From Bryobacteraceae bacterium (GTDB taxonomy: Bacteria > Acidobacteriota > Terriglobia > Bryobacterales > Bryobacteraceae), in the NCBI GenBank assembly GCA_030041035.1, contig JASHOO010000424.1:1-36760 (forward strand): 36,760 nucleotides of DNA, in the 5' to 3' direction. A model generated the notes under the pieces. It saw only the letters and a program-made list of their open reading frames with translations, ran no database searches and was not told the origin of the DNA. Below, piece after piece: positions 25,571-33,120 of the stretch. The position numbers and the translations under genes are program-made. How positions within the stretch are numbered: position 1 is the first letter of the stretch; each line of letters begins with the position of its first letter.

Positions 25571-26128
25571 TTGAAATCCCCGCTCATCCTCGTGGTTCTC
25601 GCTTGCTCATTCACCACTGGATGCTCTACCCGCCCTCTGCCAGTCTACGGCAGCGTGCCGGACTTCCATTTGATCTCGCAAACTGGTGCACCCTTCGATC
25701 GCCAGTCGCTCGACGGGAAGATCTGGGTGGCGGACTTCATTTTCACGCATTGCATGAGCTCCTGCCCACGTATGAGCTCGCGGATGACCCGTCTACAACC
25801 GCTGCTGTCGGAATATCCAGATGTGCGCCTCATTTCTTTTTCTGTCGATCCGCAGCGCGATTCGCCTCAGGCTCTCGCCGATTATGCGAAGCGCTACCGT
25901 GCCCAGGCCGGGCTCTGGTATTTCCTCACCGGGGATCAGAAAACGCTCGATGCGCTCGATCGCCGCTCGTTCATGCTCGGCAACGTCGATGGCTCGCTCG
26001 AGCACAGCACGCGCTTCGTGCTGGTGGACCGCAAGGGCAAAATTCGTGGTTACTATGGCGCCGCCGAGGACGACCCCACACCCGGCTTGATCGTCGACAT
26101 CCGCCGCCTGGAGCGCGAACATTCATGA
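25571..26128 (+). CDS. SCO1/SenC family copper chaperone
   Basis: A 185-residue thioredoxin-fold protein that delivers copper to, or reduces, the CuA site of cytochrome c oxidase. Metal ligands are Cys61 and Cys65 (HCMSSCP) and His145 (LEHSTRF). The start is most likely the TTG at 25571, which gives a lipoprotein-like signal (KSPLILVVLACSFTTGC); the open frame runs upstream into ctaB but no ATG gives a sensible N-terminus. The stop overlaps the next start by ATGA. Its presence with ctaA and ctaB implies a copper-containing aa3-type oxidase somewhere in the genome. Confidence 0.9.
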   Translation: MKSPLILVVLACSFTTGCSTRPLPVYGSVPDFHLISQTGAPFDRQSLDGKIWVADFIFTHCMSSCPRMSSRMTRLQPLLSEYPDVRLISFSVDPQRDSPQALADYAKRYRAQAGLWYFLTGDQKTLDALDRRSFMLGNVDGSLEHSTRFVLVDRKGKIRGYYGAAEDDPTPGLIVDIRRLEREHS

Positions 26129-26556
26129 TCACGATCCACGATCTTCCGGCCGTCAATGCTTTTCTGAACGGCGCGGCCGCTTTACTGCTCGTGACCGGCT
26201 ACATTTTGATTCGCCGGCACCGGCCGAATACACACAAGAAGGTCATGCTGGCCGCCTTCGTAACCTCTTGCGCCTTCTTGACCTGTTACCTGATCTACCA
26301 TGCGCATGTCGGCTCGGTACCGTTCGGACATGCCGGCGTTCTTCGCGCCGTCTATCTCAGCATTCTCGCTACTCACACCCTGCTGGCGGCTGCGGTTCCT
26401 CCGCTCGCCATCATCACGTTGAGCCGCGGCCTATCATCCCGCTTCGACAGGCACCGTACCATCGCCCGCTGGACGTTGCCCATCTGGCTTTATGTAAGTG
26501 TCACCGGCGTGGTTGTCTATCTGATGCTGTACAAGCTGTTTCCCTCACCGCGATAA
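26125..26556 (+). CDS. DUF420 family membrane protein
   Basis: A 143-residue membrane protein with four to five hydrophobic segments. Typical DUF420 features are LPAVNAFLNGAAALLLVTGYILI, RRHRPNTHKKVMLAAFVTS, YLIYHAHVGSVPF and THTLLAA. Members of this family occur next to cytochrome oxidase assembly genes, and one (CtaM in Staphylococcus) is needed for oxidase activity. It starts at an ATGA overlap with the SCO gene. Its last 12 bases overlap the 3' end of the convergent methyltransferase gene. It is the last gene of the nine-gene respiratory operon. Confidence 0.9.
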   Translation: MITIHDLPAVNAFLNGAAALLLVTGYILIRRHRPNTHKKVMLAAFVTSCAFLTCYLIYHAHVGSVPFGHAGVLRAVYLSILATHTLLAAAVPPLAIITLSRGLSSRFDRHRTIARWTLPIWLYVSVTGVVVYLMLYKLFPSPR

Positions 26557-27753
26557 CTGCGCGATCGCTTCCACGTGGTACGTCTGCGGAAATAGGTCGA
26601 GCATCGTGACCTTCCCGAGCTTGTAGCCGCCTGCAATCAGCGCGGCAAGATCTCGCGCCATTGTTGCCGGATCGCATGCGACAATCGTGATGGCTGCCGG
26701 CTTCAACCGCAGCAGCTCGCGTACGGCAACTTTCCCCAGCCCTGCCCGCGGCGGATCGGCCAGTACGAGATCCGGCGGTGCGCTTAAAGCAGCCAGAAAC
26801 TGGTCGACATTGTTCTGACGTGCTTCAATCGCGACTCCTGCGCGCTCGGCGTTGAAGCGCAAATCACGTGCCGCGCCAGAGCCCGACTCGACTGCCGTCA
26901 CATGCGCGAACTTCTTCGCCAAAGGCAAGGAAAACAATCCAACGCCCGCAAAAAGATCCAGCGCCCATTGGCCCGCCGCGTTCTGAAGTGCCCGCTCGAC
27001 CATCAAATCGGCGAGAAACCGATTCACCTGAAAAAACGACCCGCCGCTCACCCGGTATGTTTCACCGGCGGCACAGTAGTCCAGGGCGCCGGGTACGAAC
27101 CCCGGAATCGCTTCCGCGCACCAGTCGAAGAAACGCCGGGCCACTGGCCGTGCAGCCTGGAGTACGTTCAGCTGCACTTGCTGTTCGTTCGTGAACAGCT
27201 CCAGCGACCGCACGAAGCGCGGCCAGCGCGTGTCGCGAAGCATCGCCCGCAAAATCGCAATCACCAGGTTGATGTGCGGAGAGCTGATCGGGCAATGCTC
27301 AATGCCGCACAGTCGCTTCGAACGGGCCTCCAGATAGCCGATCTCGGTTCCTTCAATGTGAAGTTGCGCGCGGTTACGGTAATGCCAAGGCTCGGCTGCA
27401 ATCACCGGCAGTTCCTCCGGCGGCTCGATTTTCCCTACGCGGCGCAGCGTTTCCACAAAAATGGCGCGCTTGAAACCCACCTGGGCTTCATAATCCGCAT
27501 GTTGGTAATGACAACCGCCACACCGTCCGAAGTACGGGCAACGTGCGTCCACGCGATCACCAGAAACTTCGTGTAACTCGGTCAGCTTTGATCGCACCAG
27601 CCCCGGCTTCTCTTCCATCGTCTCGACCGTCGCCCGCTCTCCCGGCAGTACAAAAGGCGTCAATACCACCTGTCCATTCAGCCGCGCGAGACCATCGCCG
27701 CCGTAGATCAGCTTTTCAATCGTTACGTCCAGTTTGGTTGCCGAATGCGCCAT
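26545..27753 (-). CDS. RlmD/TrmA-family RNA (uracil-5-)-methyltransferase
   Basis: A 402-residue SAM-dependent enzyme that methylates C5 of a uridine in 23S rRNA or tRNA. An N-terminal TRAM RNA-binding domain (about 1-60) is followed by [4Fe-4S] cysteines Cys72, 78 and 81 (CPYFGRCGGC) with the fourth near Cys149 or Cys154. The SAM motif is DLFAGVGLFSLPLA at 267-280, ADPPRAGL at 332-339, and the catalytic Cys360 is in VACDPATMARDL. The glutamine at 242 in SFFQVN is conserved. Which base it modifies (RlmD-like or RlmC-like) cannot be told. It is divergent from trpS with only 35 bases between. Confidence 0.94.
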   Translation of the reverse strand: MAHSATKLDVTIEKLIYGGDGLARLNGQVVLTPFVLPGERATVETMEEKPGLVRSKLTELHEVSGDRVDARCPYFGRCGGCHYQHADYEAQVGFKRAIFVETLRRVGKIEPPEELPVIAAEPWHYRNRAQLHIEGTEIGYLEARSKRLCGIEHCPISSPHINLVIAILRAMLRDTRWPRFVRSLELFTNEQQVQLNVLQAARPVARRFFDWCAEAIPGFVPGALDYCAAGETYRVSGGSFFQVNRFLADLMVERALQNAAGQWALDLFAGVGLFSLPLAKKFAHVTAVESGSGAARDLRFNAERAGVAIEARQNNVDQFLAALSAPPDLVLADPPRAGLGKVAVRELLRLKPAAITIVACDPATMARDLAALIAGGYKLGKVTMLDLFPQTYHVEAIAQLSR

Positions 27754-27788
27754 CGCGTACGATAAAGAACTACCGTCCTACCCTAATC

Positions 27789-28781
27789 ATGAAAGCACGC
27801 GTCTTCTCCGGCGTCCAACCGTCGGGCAATCTTCACATCGGGAACTACCTGGGTGCGCTGTCGCCCTGGGTCGGATACCAGCAGCAGTTCGAAACTATTT
27901 TCTGCATCGTCGACCTGCACGCGATAACCGTTTACCAATCACCTGCGGAGTTGCGCTCGAAAATCGAAGAGACCGCAGCATTATTTCTCGCCGCAGGCAT
28001 CGACCCCAAACATTCGAGCATCATGGTGCAGTCCGCTGTCCCCGCTCATTCCGAGCTCGCCTGGATGCTGACCTGCGTAACCCCCGTCGGCTGGCTCGAG
28101 CGCATGACACAGTACAAAGCCAAGGCCGCGGCCCAGCAGACTGTCGGCGACGGCCTCCTGCAGTATCCCGTGCTCATGGCTGCCGACATCCTCCTCTATC
28201 AGGCCGCCATTGTTCCCGTCGGTGAAGACCAGGCCCAGCACCTCGAACTCACGCGCGACGTCGCGCAGCGCTTCAATTCCCTGTACGGCGAAACCTTCGT
28301 CGTTCCCCAGACCGGCCTACCATCGGTAGGCGCGCGCATCATGGGCCTCGACGATCCCACGGTAAAAATGAGCAAGTCCGCGACCGGTGCGGGTCACGCC
28401 GTGGGCCTGCTCGATCCCCCGGATAAAATCCGCAAGAGCATTATGCGGGCCACAACCGACTCGAATCCTGCGGTCGATTTCGCCATACTCAGCCCCGGCG
28501 TAGAAAACCTGTTGAACATCTTCCAGGCCTTCAGCCGCTGGAGCGACGAAAAGATGCGCGCGCACTTCACCGGCATACGCTACGGTGACTTGAAAAAGCA
28601 AGTTGCCGAGATGGTTATCGCGCATATCGAGCCTTTTCAGCAGCGCTATCGCGAAATCACGTCTGACCCCGGCTACGTCGCTCGGATTCTGCGCGAAGGT
28701 GCCGAGCGCGTCGCTCCCATCGCCAACTCCACCGTCGAACTGGTGAAAAGCCGCATGGGCCTCTACACCGAATCCCGCTGA
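27789..28781 (+). CDS. trpS: Tryptophanyl-tRNA synthetase
   Basis: A 330-residue class I aminoacyl-tRNA synthetase that charges tRNA-Trp in the cytoplasm. The HIGH motif is at 16-19 within GVQPSGNLHIGNYLGAL and KMSKS is at 193-197. The length is normal for bacterial TrpS. The start is the ATG at 27789; the frame is open upstream but there runs antisense to the methyltransferase gene. No T-box or leader is visible in the 35-base upstream gap. Confidence 0.97.
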   Translation: MKARVFSGVQPSGNLHIGNYLGALSPWVGYQQQFETIFCIVDLHAITVYQSPAELRSKIEETAALFLAAGIDPKHSSIMVQSAVPAHSELAWMLTCVTPVGWLERMTQYKAKAAAQQTVGDGLLQYPVLMAADILLYQAAIVPVGEDQAQHLELTRDVAQRFNSLYGETFVVPQTGLPSVGARIMGLDDPTVKMSKSATGAGHAVGLLDPPDKIRKSIMRATTDSNPAVDFAILSPGVENLLNIFQAFSRWSDEKMRAHFTGIRYGDLKKQVAEMVIAHIEPFQQRYREITSDPGYVARILREGAERVAPIANSTVELVKSRMGLYTESR

Positions 28782-28866
28782 TCGCTCGCCGTGACGCTCG
28801 GATCGCGCCCCACACTCACCTGGCTATAGGCGATGCGCCCGGCGGAGATCGCGAACTCCCTGAATT

Positions 28867-29544
28867 CTAAGCCCTCGCGCGCTTGATCGATGCGGCAACC
28901 AGGCACCCCAGACCGGTGCCCAACAGAACGACTGAGCCAGGCTCAGGGATCGTCGACGACGCCGTGCTCACCACAGCGTTGTCAAATTGATAGGCAGTGT
29001 CCTGCGTTTCAAAGAAACCGATGTTTGTGCCTTGAGTGAAAGTTACATTCACGAGATCGGTAAAGCCTGAGAATGTAAATGTCTGTAGCGCCGGCGAAGC
29101 TGATCCGGAATCGTTCACGGTAAAGGTCTGAGTGACGATGGACGAGTCCGGGTGCGTGCCCGTGAAGGTTACGGTGAACGTTCCGGGCCCACATATCGCG
29201 CACGCTAGCGGTGGGCCTGCAAGAACTGGCGCCAGATCAATGGAGTTCAGCGAGAAGGCGCTCCCACCATCGGACAGCGTGGTAGTCGACCCCGCAAAGA
29301 ACTCAAAAAGAGAAGTATCGGCGGGATTCAGGCTCGGCAGGTTGGGGCTGGAAGCCTCCCATATGTCAAAAGCGGCATCTTCACTCGTAAACTCGAAACC
29401 GTCGACGCTGACGCTGCCTCCCTCGCTGTTCATGCCGCTGCCGGATACCGAGAGCGAGGCGAAACTGAGTATCTCCGCGCTCGCCATACTCACTCCAGCC
29501 GTGAAAAGAACCGCCATCAATACTACCGTTGACCTAAGTCGCAT
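28867..29544 (-). CDS. PEP-CTERM anchored secreted protein
   Basis: A 225-residue exported protein, start ATG 29544 behind GGGAGAG. It has a signal peptide (about 1-24, ending MASAEI), a Ser/Thr/Gly-rich beta-type body with little similarity to named domains, and a PEP-CTERM sorting tag: IPEPG, a hydrophobic stretch (SVVLLGTGLGCLVAAS) and a basic end (IKRARA). PEP-CTERM proteins are processed by an exosortase and go to the cell surface or matrix; no exosortase lies in this window. The body has one CAIC pair (residues about 139-142). The gene is downstream of the acylase on the same strand, but 140 bases apart and with its own candidate promoter. Confidence 0.88.
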   Translation of the reverse strand: MRLRSTVVLMAVLFTAGVSMASAEILSFASLSVSGSGMNSEGGSVSVDGFEFTSEDAAFDIWEASSPNLPSLNPADTSLFEFFAGSTTTLSDGGSAFSLNSIDLAPVLAGPPLACAICGPGTFTVTFTGTHPDSSIVTQTFTVNDSGSASPALQTFTFSGFTDLVNVTFTQGTNIGFFETQDTAYQFDNAVVSTASSTIPEPGSVVLLGTGLGCLVAASIKRARA

Positions 29545-29583
29545 CGCGGGACTCTCTCCCTTCGCCGCCCAATTAATCAAAGT

Positions 29584-29631
29584 CGCCCTGCCGCAACCGC
29601 GGCACTGCACACGGGCAGGGCGGGAGTGCCG
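29584..29631. repeat. Two interleaved inverted repeats upstream of a PEP-CTERM gene
   Basis: Repeat A is nine bases, CGCCCTGCC (29584-29592) with GGCAGGGCG (29614-29622). Repeat B is seven bases, CGGCACT (29600-29606) with AGTGCCG (29625-29631). All pairs are perfect Watson-Crick. The arms alternate A-B-A-B, so as RNA they would form either an H-type pseudoknot (loops of 2, 7 and 7) or one of two exclusive hairpins. The near end is 40 bases before the ATG at 29544. Confidence 0.7.
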
Positions 29632-29634
29632 TTC

Positions 29635-29663
29635 ATGATGTCACAGATAAGAATCATCGGCAA
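29635..29663 (-). promoter_or_regulatory. Candidate sigma-70 promoter for the PEP-CTERM gene
   Basis: On the minus strand TTGCCG (29658-29663), a 17-base spacer and CATCAT (29635-29640) each match four of six consensus bases. The start point would fall at about 29628, within or at the first arm of the interleaved repeats. Weak, by eye only. Confidence 0.25.
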
Positions 29664-29684
29664 GTACCTTCGCCCCAAAAACTA

Positions 29685-31898
29685 CTACCTTCCTCCTGGC
29701 ACAAATTCCAGTGTACTCACCGGATCCACTTGCCGAAACTGCATCGGGAAGCTTGTTCCGTTGTAGTAGGCATCCCACTGGTCTTTGTAATGTCGCGAAA
29801 GTACATGTCCAGACTCCCCAATCGGCAGGTTCATCAGCGAACGGTCCCAATCCCCAAGATCCGCATTCATCCGCATGGAGGGCCCTAGAAGCCGCGTGGT
29901 CTGCTTCACGGTGGTTGACGAGCCGCTCATCCAGACCGGTCCGATATCGAAGTACCCGGCAACCAGCGGCAATCGATGCCCAATCGGATGCGCGATCGTC
30001 ACCGTCAGGTAGGCGCCATACGCCCACTTCTTGACATCCGGCCCCTGCATCCGCCGCCCTTCCTCCACCGCGTCCGCGAGAGTTTGCAGCAGCGTTTCGT
30101 CGTAATTGCGAAACCACCCCGCCGGCCGCGCTCGCAGCAGGTTCTCAATCACGGCGGGCGCAATCTGAATTTCGTATGCCGCGCCCTTGCCGGGTGATGC
30201 AGAATCCGCCATGGCTCTCCGGAAATGCGTGTACGCGAGCCAAGTCATCAGCGGCTCCGGCCTGTCCTTGTCCATCTGTCCGTTCCACGTGCGCAGCAGC
30301 GCGATCGCATCGGCCAGATCCTTGTGTCCCCCCAACCGGTCATACGCTGCCACCACAGCTGCCGCAAGGTACCGATGGAATCCCGAATACACATCCTTTT
30401 GCACCGCCAGCGTATCCTCGGGCCGCAAGCCGTTCCGGCCCTTCAACATGTCGCGAATCTGATTGGAACGATACTGCGATGCGAAAATGCCGTTGACCGT
30501 ATATGGATAATCGGCCGGAAATGGGTTCTGGTTAGAAGTAACAATCAACCCGCTCGGCGGATTGAATGCCACCGGCAACTGATCGAACGGTATAAATCCC
30601 TGCCATTCGAAATTCCCCGATGCCCCGTCTACTGGCACATCCCCCAGGAAGCCCTTGCGGATCGGCAACCGGCCGCTCGCGTGATAGCCGATGTTCCCGT
30701 CTACGTCTCCATAAACAAAGTTCTGGGCGGGGCCGGGAAAACGCGAAATCGCTTTCGTGAATTCCTGCCAGTTGCCGGCCCGATCCACGTCCAGAAACGG
30801 AAACTGAAAGCTTCCGGGCTCCGCGGCAGACCACCGCAGCGCCAGCCGCAGTTTGCCAACTGCCCTCACCGGACCGTGCACCGTCAGCCAGTTGACCAGT
30901 TCCACCCGCGGCCCGTTTTTGACGGGAATCAACTCGCGTTCCTGCCGTGCCTGCAACACTTGGCCGCGGAACTCATAACGACCCGTCCGATCGTCAAATC
31001 TCTCGATGTAGAGGTCCTGCACGTCAAAGTGCAGGTTCGTCACGCCCCAAGCGACCCGCTCGTTGTGCCCGACAATCACACCCGGCACTCCCGGTAGCGA
31101 AACTCCCGCAACGTTCAACCCCGGTGCCCGGAGGTGCACCAGGAACCAAATGCCGGGAATTGAGAATTCGAGGTGCATGTCGTTGGAAACTATGGGCTTA
31201 CCCGATGCCGTGTGCGCCCCCGCAATGGCCCATGCGTTTGACCCCGGTTGCATCTCCCAGCCCGTCCGCACCGGAAACAGAAAATCCACTTTCGCCCGAT
31301 CCCCGCCGTTCAGCATCTGTCCCTTCAGCACATCGTCTGGATACGAATTCGTCAGATCCCGAAACATGTACAGCCCGATCAGAATCGTGTCCACCACGCT
31401 CCAAGGCCGCGGATCATAGCCCAATAATGTAAACTCCAGCGGCAGCCGCCCCCGGTGTGAATCGATGTAAGCATTCACGCCGCGCGCGTAGGCCGCGAAA
31501 GCTGCATGGTCACCGGCCGGCATGGTCACAGCGGCTTCTTCGGCGATGCGTCGCATCCGTAGACGGCGCGCCTCTTCATCCAGCTCCAGTGCCGCACTGC
31601 CCACAATCTCGCACAGATCCCCCGCCGCTCTCCGGCGCAGTGCGTCCATCTGCCACATCCGTTCCTGCGCTGTCAGATAACCCTGGGCGAATAGAAGATC
31701 GTCCTGATTCGCGGCAGTGATGTGCGGTTCCCCCAGGCGATCGAACGAAACCGTGACCTTATCTGCAACGTTGGCCGCGATCGTTCCCGATGTTCGTGGC
31801 AGTGGCCGCCATGCCATCCACCAAACGCCTAGGCCGGCTAGGATTACCAGGACTGCAATCGCCGTGTTGATGTACCGGATTAGCCGATTCAATCGCAC
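29685..31898 (-). CDS. Penicillin acylase family (peptidase S45) N-terminal nucleophile hydrolase
   Basis: A 737-residue amidase precursor. Residues about 13-30 form an N-terminal membrane signal or anchor. The maturation site is Gly219-Ser220 in QPGSNAWAI; Ser220 would become the nucleophile at the N-terminus of the large beta chain after self-cleavage, giving an alpha chain of about 190 residues and a beta chain of about 518. Other family marks are GYLTAQERMWQMDALRR, ASGKPIVSNDMHLEF, GHNERVAWGVTN and TSNQNPF. Family members hydrolyse penicillin G, acyl-homoserine lactones or other amides; the substrate here is unknown. It lies between two PEP-CTERM genes, and its start is 307 bases from the divergent one. 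Confidence 0.93.
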   Translation of the reverse strand: MRLNRLIRYINTAIAVLVILAGLGVWWMAWRPLPRTSGTIAANVADKVTVSFDRLGEPHITAANQDDLLFAQGYLTAQERMWQMDALRRRAAGDLCEIVGSAALELDEEARRLRMRRIAEEAAVTMPAGDHAAFAAYARGVNAYIDSHRGRLPLEFTLLGYDPRPWSVVDTILIGLYMFRDLTNSYPDDVLKGQMLNGGDRAKVDFLFPVRTGWEMQPGSNAWAIAGAHTASGKPIVSNDMHLEFSIPGIWFLVHLRAPGLNVAGVSLPGVPGVIVGHNERVAWGVTNLHFDVQDLYIERFDDRTGRYEFRGQVLQARQERELIPVKNGPRVELVNWLTVHGPVRAVGKLRLALRWSAAEPGSFQFPFLDVDRAGNWQEFTKAISRFPGPAQNFVYGDVDGNIGYHASGRLPIRKGFLGDVPVDGASGNFEWQGFIPFDQLPVAFNPPSGLIVTSNQNPFPADYPYTVNGIFASQYRSNQIRDMLKGRNGLRPEDTLAVQKDVYSGFHRYLAAAVVAAYDRLGGHKDLADAIALLRTWNGQMDKDRPEPLMTWLAYTHFRRAMADSASPGKGAAYEIQIAPAVIENLLRARPAGWFRNYDETLLQTLADAVEEGRRMQGPDVKKWAYGAYLTVTIAHPIGHRLPLVAGYFDIGPVWMSGSSTTVKQTTRLLGPSMRMNADLGDWDRSLMNLPIGESGHVLSRHYKDQWDAYYNGTSFPMQFRQVDPVSTLEFVPGGR

Positions 31899-32042
31899 TG
31901 AGGAATTGTATCGAACCCAGTACGCGGTTATTGGCGGACGTTCCTCAGAAACCGATTAACGGACTCCGTACTGAATTTTGCGACCATAAAGCTATAGATT
32001 TGCCCTTAATCCCAAAACTCTGGAACATGTGACAGGTGCAAT

Positions 32043-32062
32043 TATGTAACATGTATGTAACA
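32043..32062 (+). repeat. Tandem direct repeats TATGTAACA, possible activator site
   Basis: TATGTAACA occurs at 32043-32051 and 32054-32062, 11 bases apart, so both copies face the same side of the helix. They lie about 27 bases upstream of the sigma-54-like -24 element. A related AACATGTGACA lies just before (from about 32021). They could bind an enhancer-type activator. Confidence 0.4.
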
Positions 32063-32087
32063 CAAACAAATCAAAGCACTAATTATT

Positions 32088-32104
32088 TTGGTGCCTCCCG
32101 TGCT
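32088..32104 (+). promoter_or_regulatory. Candidate sigma-54 (-24/-12) promoter
   Basis: TTGG ends at 32091 and GC lies at 32102-32103, with exactly ten bases between the GG and GC dinucleotides, as sigma-54 requires. Other consensus positions match in part (TTGGTGC, and TGCT at the -12). Transcription would start near 32115, leaving a 90-base leader. PEP-CTERM systems commonly carry a sigma-54-dependent regulator (PrsR), which supports the reading. Confidence 0.5.
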
Positions 32105-32205
32105 TGTTTTAGGCGCTGGATAATGCTGTCATTGTCGCCTTGCATTACGAGCGTACGGCAGCCTACACGGCTACAAACATTGCGATTCCGGGGGTATTTC
32201 GGGTT

Positions 32206-32988
32206 ATGACTCGTACTAAATGGATGTTCCTGGGAGCTGCGTTGCTCCTGATCGCACCCACGTGGGCAGACAATGTTTTTTACGTCGGTTTTAAGGATCT
32301 GGTAAACGGCGACTACGATTATCAGGATCTAGTACTTCAACTGAGTGCTCCAGGGTTAAATGTGGTTATTCCCAACAACGATGGAGCGTGGTTCTCGTTT
32401 TCGCCATCGGAGCTCGGCACAAACGATATACCCTTTTGGAACAATCTTTCGGACGATGGTCCTAATAAGAACGTGGGCAACTGCATTTACGGCGGAGCTT
32501 GTCCGGCACCCGCCGGCTCTTCGGGGCTGGCGCCCAATGACAAATACCTGGCTGCTGGCTCAGGCCCTGGTGCAGGAATAGACTCGGTAGCCGATGTGTA
32601 TTTTTCCGTGCCCGTGGGTGTGACCGTTGATGCCAGTGTTCTTCTGCATATCGCGGCCGACCCGGACGTGATCGGGTGGTATCCGGTCGGGGATCCCTCC
32701 GACATTACTTGGATTAATAGTGCCTCGACGGAGTTGGACACACTGGACTTTACCCCGGGAGGCGAGTTCGGTTTAGTTGCGGAAAATATCAAAAACGTAC
32801 AGTTCTTCTACTCCAACACGAGTGACGGTGGAACCACGGATACCGGTGAACATGTTTCGCACTTCGCTGTCTTCGGCGATCCCAGCGGCGACCCCATCCC
32901 GGAACCGGGAACGGTGATGCTGATGGGTACTGCATTGTTGGGAATCAGCGTCATGCTCCGCCGCCGTAAGAAGGAAAACGCGGATTAA
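32206..32988 (+). CDS. PEP-CTERM protein with DUF4114-like domain
   Basis: A 260-residue exported protein. The start is the ATG at 32206 (MTRTKWMFLG); the signal peptide ends near PTWA-DN. The body begins FYVGFKDLVNGDYDYQDLVLQL, an acidic repeat typical of DUF4114-like surface domains and probably calcium-binding, and the domain is closed by HFAVFGD. The C-terminus is a PEP-CTERM tag: IPEPG, hydrophobic TVMLMGTALLGISVML, then RRRKK. The product would be sorted by an exosortase encoded elsewhere. It is a single-gene unit with a sigma-54-like promoter upstream and a strong terminator downstream. Confidence 0.9.
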   Translation: MTRTKWMFLGAALLLIAPTWADNVFYVGFKDLVNGDYDYQDLVLQLSAPGLNVVIPNNDGAWFSFSPSELGTNDIPFWNNLSDDGPNKNVGNCIYGGACPAPAGSSGLAPNDKYLAAGSGPGAGIDSVADVYFSVPVGVTVDASVLLHIAADPDVIGWYPVGDPSDITWINSASTELDTLDFTPGGEFGLVAENIKNVQFFYSNTSDGGTTDTGEHVSHFAVFGDPSGDPIPEPGTVMLMGTALLGISVMLRRRKKENAD

Positions 32989-33013
32989 GTAAGCGTTCAT
33001 TCGTTCTCTCAAC

Positions 33014-33058
33014 GGCCCGGGCCTCTGCTAGCGCAGAAAGTCCGGGCCTTTTCAGTTT
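33014..33058 (+). terminator. Rho-independent terminator after the DUF4114/PEP-CTERM gene
   Basis: GGCCCGG (33014-33020) pairs with CCGGGCC (33042-33048). A smaller nested CTGC/GCAG stem (33025-33036) sits inside. The outer stem is followed by TTTTCAGTTTT. The hairpin begins 25 bases after the stop codon. Confidence 0.75.
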
Positions 33059-33088
33059 TCCACACCCAGCAACTCCCTCTGCGCCGAT

Positions 33089-33097
33089 TGCTATAGT
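33089..33097 (+). promoter_or_regulatory. Candidate extended -10 promoter for the CBS-domain gene
   Basis: TGCTATAGT fits an extended -10 (TGn followed by TATAGT at 33092-33097). No good -35 element is present. The start would be near 33104, 17 bases before the ATG at 33121. Confidence 0.35.
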
Positions 33098-33120
33098 TGA
33101 AAAGCCGATGCCGCGGCCAA

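Larger units (their letters stand above)
31899..32205. other. 307-bp AT-richer divergent intergenic region
   Basis: This is the gap between the acylase gene and the second PEP-CTERM gene. No gene is visible; an in-frame TTG at 32140 could extend the PEP-CTERM gene but the added sequence is not signal-like. It is visibly richer in A and T than its surroundings. It contains a sigma-54-like promoter and two direct repeats described separately. Confidence 0.6.

Noticed and set aside
28785-28796. CGCTCGCCGTG shared by the sequence after trpS and after the HupE-like gene (36531)
   Set aside because: Only 11 bases, two copies, no symmetry; chance in GC-rich sequence is the simplest reading.
29650-29680. 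Sigma-54-like TTGGGG...TTGCC on the minus strand before the first PEP-CTERM gene
   Set aside because: The GG to GC spacing is 11 to 13 bases rather than the required ten.
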